A DNA stretch of 64,000 nucleotides from Polytrichum commune (taxonomy: Eukaryota; Streptophyta; Polytrichopsida; Polytrichales; Polytrichaceae), in the NCBI GenBank assembly GCA_950295325.1, contig OX485803.1:15934001-15998000 (forward strand). Direction: 5' to 3'. Position 1 is the first letter of the stretch, and every line of letters begins with the position of its first letter. Position numbers and translations under genes: made by a program. Below, one piece after another: positions 58,302-64,000 of the stretch. Below the pieces are notes generated by a model. It saw only the letters and a program-made list of their open reading frames with translations. It was not told the origin of the DNA and ran no database searches.

Positions 58302-60666
58302 ATGTCGACCTTTGACAATGCCAAGGACACCACCGCACAGAAGGCCGAGGAGGCCAAGAGCATGGGCCAGGAGAAGGCCGGACAGGCTCAGGGCAGCGCC
58401 GAGGTATGAATTCGCACTAGTAGAGCCCCATCCATGTCTTGTTTGGGGCTACAACAAATTTCGGAGTAACTTGTGAGACTCTCGTGGAAATTCACGGAAA
58501 TGGTGCATAGAAATCTTTCTTCCTTTCTCTTTGCCGGTTAGAGTTGAGGAGCTGAAGACACTGTGTAGGGAGTCCAATGTAGCACTTTGGAATCCTACAC
58601 GCTCCTCTCCTTTCACGCAAGAGTTCTCCAAATTGATCCACGAATGCCAAGTCATGAACTTGGGGATGCGTGCTGAATCCTGGATTTTGGATTTTCTGTC
58701 GTACCGACTTTTGCAAATTTTGTATGTTGTCCTGGCACTTAACCCGAAGAGAATGTAACCGACCAAAATGGAATCTTACTCGTTCCTCACTCACAGAGCT
58801 CACCAAATTAGATTGCGACTGGAAACCAAGAGTGGCAATTGGTAAACTTGGGATGCGTGCAGAATCAACTCTGGAATCCAGGATCTCATCGTGTTTTGTA
58901 AAGTTGTTCAAAATTTGCATCATCTGTGCTGAAGAGAGTTGTGTCCTTCCTCACACACCTTCTACACCTTCCTCGCTCACAGATTTCCAAATCGATCCAC
59001 AATTTTCGAAACGTAGAGTGGGCAGTGGTAAATTTGGGATGTGTTCAGAATGCTTATAATCAAAAAATCTGTTGTCCCGCTTCTTGCTTACGTCTGCAAG
59101 TATCCAAAACTTCTTAAATGTTTGGTCCGGAGTTTCTCAAACCTCGACCCTGATGGAATGGAGTAATGTTGTTTGTATGTATGTATAGAGTGCTGCCGGG
59201 ACTGCCCAAGACAAGGCAGGAGAAGCGGGCAACTTCGCAGGATCCAAGTACCAGGACGTCAAGGGCGCAGCCGGTGACGCCGCAGGATCTGCCCAAGACA
59301 AAGCAGGCCAGGCCACAGATTATGCAGGGAGCAAGGCCGACGACGCCAAGTCGGCCGCTTCTGACACCGCGGGAGCCGCCAAGGACAAAGCGGGAGACGC
59401 CACCGGTGCCGCACAAGACAAGGCAGGCCAGACCGGGAATTTCTTGGGCGACAAATGGGAGCAGACGAAGCAAACTACCGCGGATTCCACCGGAGCCGCT
59501 CAGGACAAGGCTTCCGATGCCGCTGGCGCTGCCCAGAATAAGGCCGGCGACGCTGTGGATTATACCAAGGACTCTGCTAACTCTGCTTCCCAAATGGCTA
59601 CCGAGAAAGCCACCCAGGCCAAGGATGCCGCCGGGAGTGTCCTCCAGCAGGTAGGTTTCGCCAATTGTTTCGGTTGCACCATAGCTGCTTCAATCTTCTT
59701 CCCAACCCTTCCTCCGAGGTTTTGATCCTCATCTGTGAAATCTGGATTGGGGTAGAAAGTGAGGTGAATGTTTGGGTCTCGGTGCGACATTCTTAGTATG
59801 TTGGCCTGAAATTGAGTATAACCCAAATGGTTGCCCAGAAGGCTAACCGAAGTTGAATCTTCTTCAGTCGGTGAGTGAAAATGGTCGGGATTTGGAGTTT
59901 AAGCCTTCAACCGAGTGAACGCTACAACCAAATCCATCTTCTTCGGTTAATATCATCTTTCACTTCAAAATTTGAACGGTATGAAAAAGAAAAGTCTGGT
60001 GAAATGTTTGGGTGTCGTCCCGACATTCTTTGCATACTTACTTGAATTTGCTTGGACATGCTGTATTGCATCCCATATGGTTGCCGATAAGGCTAACCAA
60101 GCCGGGAGCGTCCTTTAGCAGATAAGATTCAGCAATTGTTTCGATTGAACCATAGTTCAGAGTTATGCTTGAATCTTCTTCTGTCAGTGTGAAAATTCTC
60201 GGGTGTCGGAATTGAATTTACCTTCAACTTGGAAAATTCCAAAGTCTGCCGGGAAATCGGTCTTCGTCTGTGAACTCTAAAATCTGAACATTCCTAATTA
60301 CTTTAACTTGTGGGGGATTCAATTCTTTCTTAGGCATCCTGAGATTTGCGCTGTCTGAACATAGAGCTTTACTTCTTTGAATCTTATCTAGGGCGTACTA
60401 CTGATATATTCTGTGTGCTCACTTGAATTTGTGAGGGTTACATTCTTTCTCGGCCATTGCTGAGATTTGGGTGGGGTGAATGTTTGGGTATTTTAAGATT
60501 ATGATACTCTTGACGTCATTGCCTGAATTTGTGAGGGGCTCGTTCTTTCATGGTGACGATACTTGCTAATATATTCGTGCTGTCTGTAACCATGGTTGTG
60601 CAGACTGGTGATGCTGTGGCCAATGCCTACCAATCCGTGAAGGACAAAGTGACCCCACAGCAGTAA
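58302..60666 (+). CDS. Group 3 LEA protein (LEA_4 type), 208 aa, three exons
   Basis: Exons 58302-58403, 59189-59650 and 60604-60666, all phase 0 with GT-AG introns (donors GAG|GTATG and CAG|GTAGG; acceptors TGTATAG and TTGTGCAG), give 209 codons ending TAA. The protein starts MSTFDNAKDTTAQKAEEAK and is dominated by 11-mer-type repeats AAGxAQDKAGxA(G/T)xxAGSK from residue 35 to about 187. It carries the WEQTKQTT motif and the tail TGDAVANAYQSVKDKVTPQQ. It has no Cys and is highly hydrophilic, as expected of desiccation-protective LEA_4 proteins. Its exon 2 (462 bp) is 2.4 times that of LEA1 (189 bp) while the flanking exons match, so the paralogues differ by repeat number. The ATG at 58302 is preferred over an in-frame ATG at 58212 by alignment with LEA1. 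Confidence 0.92.
58590..59065 (+). repeat. Three diverged tandem units of about 200 bp in LEA2 intron 1
   Basis: TTCTCCAAATTGATCCACGA with AACTTGGGGATGCGTGCTGAATC (58622-58680), CTCACCAAATTAGATTGCGA with AACTTGGGATGCGTGCAGAATC (58800-58867), and TTCCAAATCGATCCACAATT with AATTTGGGATGTGTTCAGAAT (58984-59050) share order and spacing. Confidence 0.75.
59831..60200 (+). repeat. Dead copies of the exon 2 end within LEA2 intron 2
   Basis: At 60077-60121, ATGGTTGCCGATAAGGCTAA and GCCGGGAGCGTCCTTTAGCAG mirror the real exon end (ATGGCTACCGAGAAAGCCAC ... GCCGGGAGTGTCCTCCAGCAG, 59594-59650). The similarity continues into the intron (CAATTGTTTCGATTGAACCATAG against CAATTGTTTCGGTTGCACCATAG). In the copy a Gln codon has become TAG and the donor GT has become AT. 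A shorter relic, AAATGGTTGCCCAGAAGGCTAACC, lies at 59827-59850. Confidence 0.75.
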
Positions 60667-60932
60667 AAGTAACTGCTTCACCACCGATCTCTGTACATTT
60701 GGAGCAGAATAATTTTGCCCATGTATTTTAATATGTCACTCTAGTTACAATTTTTTTTTTCTAGTTACAATTATTTTTTCTACAACAGTTACTGCAGATT
60801 TGGACTTTGCTCGGCAGTCTAAGATCAAGTCCAAAACTGTTGGCGTCACGGTCTTCAATCTTCGATTTTGCGACTATAATTCTTACGACGGAACTGCAAG
60901 ATGCAGCTGTGTCGCAACGTAATACCATCGTG

Positions 60933-60938
60933 AATAAA
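60933..60938 (+). terminator. AATAAA polyadenylation-type signal of LEA2
   Basis: AATAAA lies 267 bp after the LEA2 stop; the 3' end would follow within about 30 bases. Plant signals are loose, so this is tentative. Confidence 0.4.
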
Positions 60939-60966
60939 AGGATTTGCCTACAATGGGGAAGGATGT

Positions 60967-63539
60967 GACATAGTAGATATGTGGGCTCCCTGGAAATTTA
61001 TCCAGGGGCAATATGTAATTTTTGCAATATTATTGTTGCAAAGCTCGATGATGTGTATCGTGTCACCTGACATTTAATGCAAACCCGTGCTTTGAGTCTA
61101 CACAGTTCATACGTATGTGACAAGGAGATCTCGAGTTTACATTTGATGGTGATATTGATAATTATGTTGATAATGCATCTCTGCTAAGGATAATGTAAGC
61201 TTCTGGTCAGGTGTACTCTTTGATGAGTGGTTTCAAAATGTTGGCATATGAAAGAGTTTCTAGAACTAATTGAGCTCTACATGAGGACCTTTGCAAACAT
61301 GCAGACGTGGATCATGAGCATTCAGCTTATCATTACTGAATGTCACGATGAATATCTTCTGAATCCTGCAGGGTTTCCTATAAATCGTCAGCTATGGTTT
61401 CCTATTAAATTTGTACAGTTTAAAATATACTTATGTATCAATTTGAATTGTTGAATTGGCCATGTCTACTTGAGTGATTTGTATAAAGCTGGTGGGTAAA
61501 AGACTCAACGCAAAGCAAGACGTGTGTTCCAATGAGACTGTATTACGTGCACAAAAGGTGGGTAGATTCCATCCAAAAGTGAACACAAGTGGGAGGGCCT
61601 ATCACAGTACTAAGATAATTCTCAACCCGGACCCTTGTAACTCAGAATATGAAGCATGGAATGACAATTGTTTTGAATTGCAATTGCTCAACTGGATGAG
61701 ACAATTATCGAGCCGATCAAAGTGGTTAAGAAAGTCTCTGGAGTCAATAGTGCGCATACCTTTTAAAGCATATCATCACCGTCTTCAAATAACTGTCGAG
61801 TGCCTTTTCACATGTATTTTGGAATTAGTAGAAATATTAATGATTAACGCATGTCTGTCCGGTTGTGATGCTGTGAGTTCTTGGACTTTGTATTGTACCT
61901 CAGTGTGGCAGAGCTGCTGTGTAAAACATTAAAGTTGCAATTATATGAATTATCCAATTCTTTTCTATCGTGCCACACTACGCACATGATGGCATTTATC
62001 CTGTGGCATATTATAAGTAGTGGTGCTTATTCCCAACCAGGAACCCATTGGCAAAATATAGGGTACCGGAATTTCAATCAGGTTGGGATTGAATTTCGAT
62101 CAGGCCATACCAATAGTGCCATGACACATGTTCTAGTTTTGAGTACTAAAGTGAGGAGGAATGAGTGATTAAAGTGAACGGTCATGACAAACTCTAGACA
62201 TTAGTAAAATGTTTTGACTTGAAAAATTCACAGTTTTTTCAATCTAAGGAATAAAATTACCCAAAAAAAATTGTAATCTTCTTAATTTCTATCTTCCTAC
62301 ACAGGCAAAATTTATGCCGCCTTATACTTCTCCAGATCTGGCGCAGAACCTCTCAAGTGATCGGGTATGGGCGCATCTATTCTTACCTGGAGCACATGTT
62401 TGGCAGGCAGATCTGAAGAACATGATTTCCACAAGTTTTAGATTTACGAGTGAAGCAAGGCACCCAACTTAAACTCCGCTAGGTTTTGACCAAATCTTCA
62501 TACCATCAGTAACAAAAATGTTTATCAATGTCTGGAGAATTGATGTTGGCATTCCGGTGTTGAACCAAACTGCTAAAAAATTCCAGTTGAAACTAAATAA
62601 CATTTGCTACGTATATGATGTTCCAGCACATGCAAATTTCAATCATAACCTGTCAAAGTGCATGCACCGAACTCATGATTTGTGTCAACTTTTTCCAACC
62701 CAGTCATTTGCTTTATAGGCTTTATCCATGAGATGGGCACCCTCCGAACTTTGTGCACAACTTTGCAATAAACATGCAGGATGCTATATAACACACTCAA
62801 GTGCAACCTGCCTACATGGTCCCACAATCTGAATGTATATCAACAAACTTGACAATTACAATTACCCAAAAACATCTGGGGTTTCAACTATGGCTTTAAG
62901 ACTTTCTCATGTTTATCTAAACTCATCCATCATGGGTGAAGGGGCTCTAGTAAAAACAACTTTCTTATAAGCTTCAGTTGAGGCCCGTACAAGTCTCCGT
63001 TGAACAGAGTTGAAGTCTTTCAAGCCATTTTTAGAGTTAATCTATTTGAGTATATAAAATTTATGGGCTATAGATCGATTCCTTACTTTTCGTCTACCAT
63101 GACTATGAGTTCACGTAGACATCGCGTAGCTCGAGAATTTCAACAACAATCACATAACAACTATCCCGACACCTCTTTGAAAATTGTGCAAACTCAAAAA
63201 GCTTGCACTTCGCCCAAAAGGGCATTGATGATGGTATCATTCCTTATCTTAAGTTTGTGCCCAAGATACAATTCTACGTCAACATTTTGCACCGGCTTGT
63301 CTTGGTTTGCAAGGTATGCACAAAAATCCGGGTAGCACACTTTTTGTCTTATGGGGTTCAAACGTTAGACCGCCTTTTTAAACACAAATACGAACTCTCT
63401 CTACTACCTTCAACATATGTGAGTGACTAACTTACCCTCCCTTTCATATTATAACTTCCTACATCTTACCACTCCCATCCCTAAATTCTCACTACCCCAA
63501 TGGGTATCATGGCCTTGTGTAATACAGTCACCATTGAAA
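60967..63539. other. No recognised gene downstream of LEA2
   Basis: The longest frame is 152 codons at 61474-61932 (+) with no recognisable domain. Frames at 63000-63335 and 63203-63430 (+) overlap in different phases and resemble no family I know. The interval holds the dispersed repeat at 62030-62380. Confidence 0.4.
62030..62380 (-). repeat. Dispersed repeat, inverted partner of 48535-48805
   Basis: CAGGTTGGGATTGAATTTCG, CCAATAGTGCCATGACACAT, CGCCTTATACTTCTCC and CTCAAGTGATCGG are the inverse of blocks at 48535-48805 in reverse order. Non-coding. Confidence 0.6.
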
Positions 63540-64000
63540 GCCCGGGGGTGGACTCTTCATACCACGTACAAACTAACGTGAGTGTTAGAAGGGGTATTAT
63601 TATTTTAATTTGAGGTCTTAGTGTACATAATATACATAAAAGAAGAGGGAATTTTTTTTCATTAGTGTGTACATATAATAAGGCTATTGATTTTTTTGAA
63701 GTAAATGTAGATATACAAAAGGGGGCTCTAAGGCTTAGTTAAAAATTTCACCATAAATTTGGTAGTTTCATCCAATTCATGTTTTCATTCATTATTGTAA
63801 TATGGTAATAGTTCTCAATGACTAGCATGTCCATTTCCTCATTGGAAAGTAAAAGTGAGTGTGATATGTGATGAAGGCCTATTTAATTCATGATCTATAT
63901 TTTGTATATATAATGGAGGCGTTTATCACATTAAATTGAAAATCTTAGTATAAACACATGAGTCCATTTTCTAGCATGCACTTAGTACGTATACATTTGT
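63540..64000 (-). mobile_element. CCGGGGGTGGACTCT element, copy 3, runs off the window
   Basis: Starts CCCGGGGGTGGACTCTTCAT and continues inverted relative to copy 1: GAAGGGGTATTATT, GATTTTTTTGAAGTAAATG, GTGATATGTGATGAAGG, ACACATGAGTCCATTTTCTAG. The far end lies beyond 64000. Confidence 0.55.

Noticed and set aside
59114-59654. 159-codon minus-strand and 162-codon plus-strand frames over LEA2 exon 2
   Set aside because: Both are shadows created by the periodic 33-base repeats of the real LEA frame, which is supported by splice junctions and homology to LEA1.

Overview
This window looks like a gene-poor stretch of a large plant nuclear genome. Intron-bearing plant genes with GT-AG splice sites stand in AT-rich DNA packed with small non-autonomous DNA transposons. 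No species can be named. The metallothionein does not match the common flowering-plant types, so a fern, lycophyte or gymnosperm is possible but unproven. I saw no bacterial, organellar or viral genes, no tRNA or rRNA gene and no readable retrotransposon pol.

Layout. 1-37 kb: no convincing host gene. This part is a mosaic of hAT-like, CACTA-like, Tourist/Harbinger-like, pogo-like and unclassified terminal-inverted-repeat elements, several with clear target-site duplications. It also holds a decayed transposon-type coding region (11.3-13.8 kb) and a tandem array (33-36.5 kb). 37.1-40.3 kb: a Tourist-like element directly upstream of a three-exon metallothionein gene (+) whose 124-residue product carries five cysteine clusters. 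42.0-45.3 kb: a four-exon gene (-) for a 376-residue secretory or membrane thioredoxin-fold protein of the 5'-adenylylsulfate-reductase-like (APRL) family. 46-52.8 kb: Stowaway-like and CACTA-like elements, more dispersed repeats and a short telomere-like tract. 53.8-60.7 kb: two divergently transcribed group-3 LEA genes (119 aa on -, 208 aa on +) with the same three-exon plan. Their shared upstream region is interrupted by a 2.46 kb segment bounded by 165 bp inverted repeats. That segment holds a broken multi-exon gene with an integrase-type H2C2 zinc-binding motif, plus smaller nested insertions. 60.7-64 kb: no gene recognised; dispersed repeats.

Together the four host genes suggest a stress and metal/redox neighbourhood: metallothionein for thiol metal binding, an APRL thioredoxin-fold protein in the secretory system, and a desiccation-type LEA pair with ACGTGGC (ABRE-core) motifs on both sides of the inserted segment. 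All four genes carry diverged tandem duplications of about 150-290 bp in their introns; one of these in LEA2 includes a dead copy of an exon end. Exon models were inferred by eye from reading frame, splice sites and family resemblance and need transcript support.
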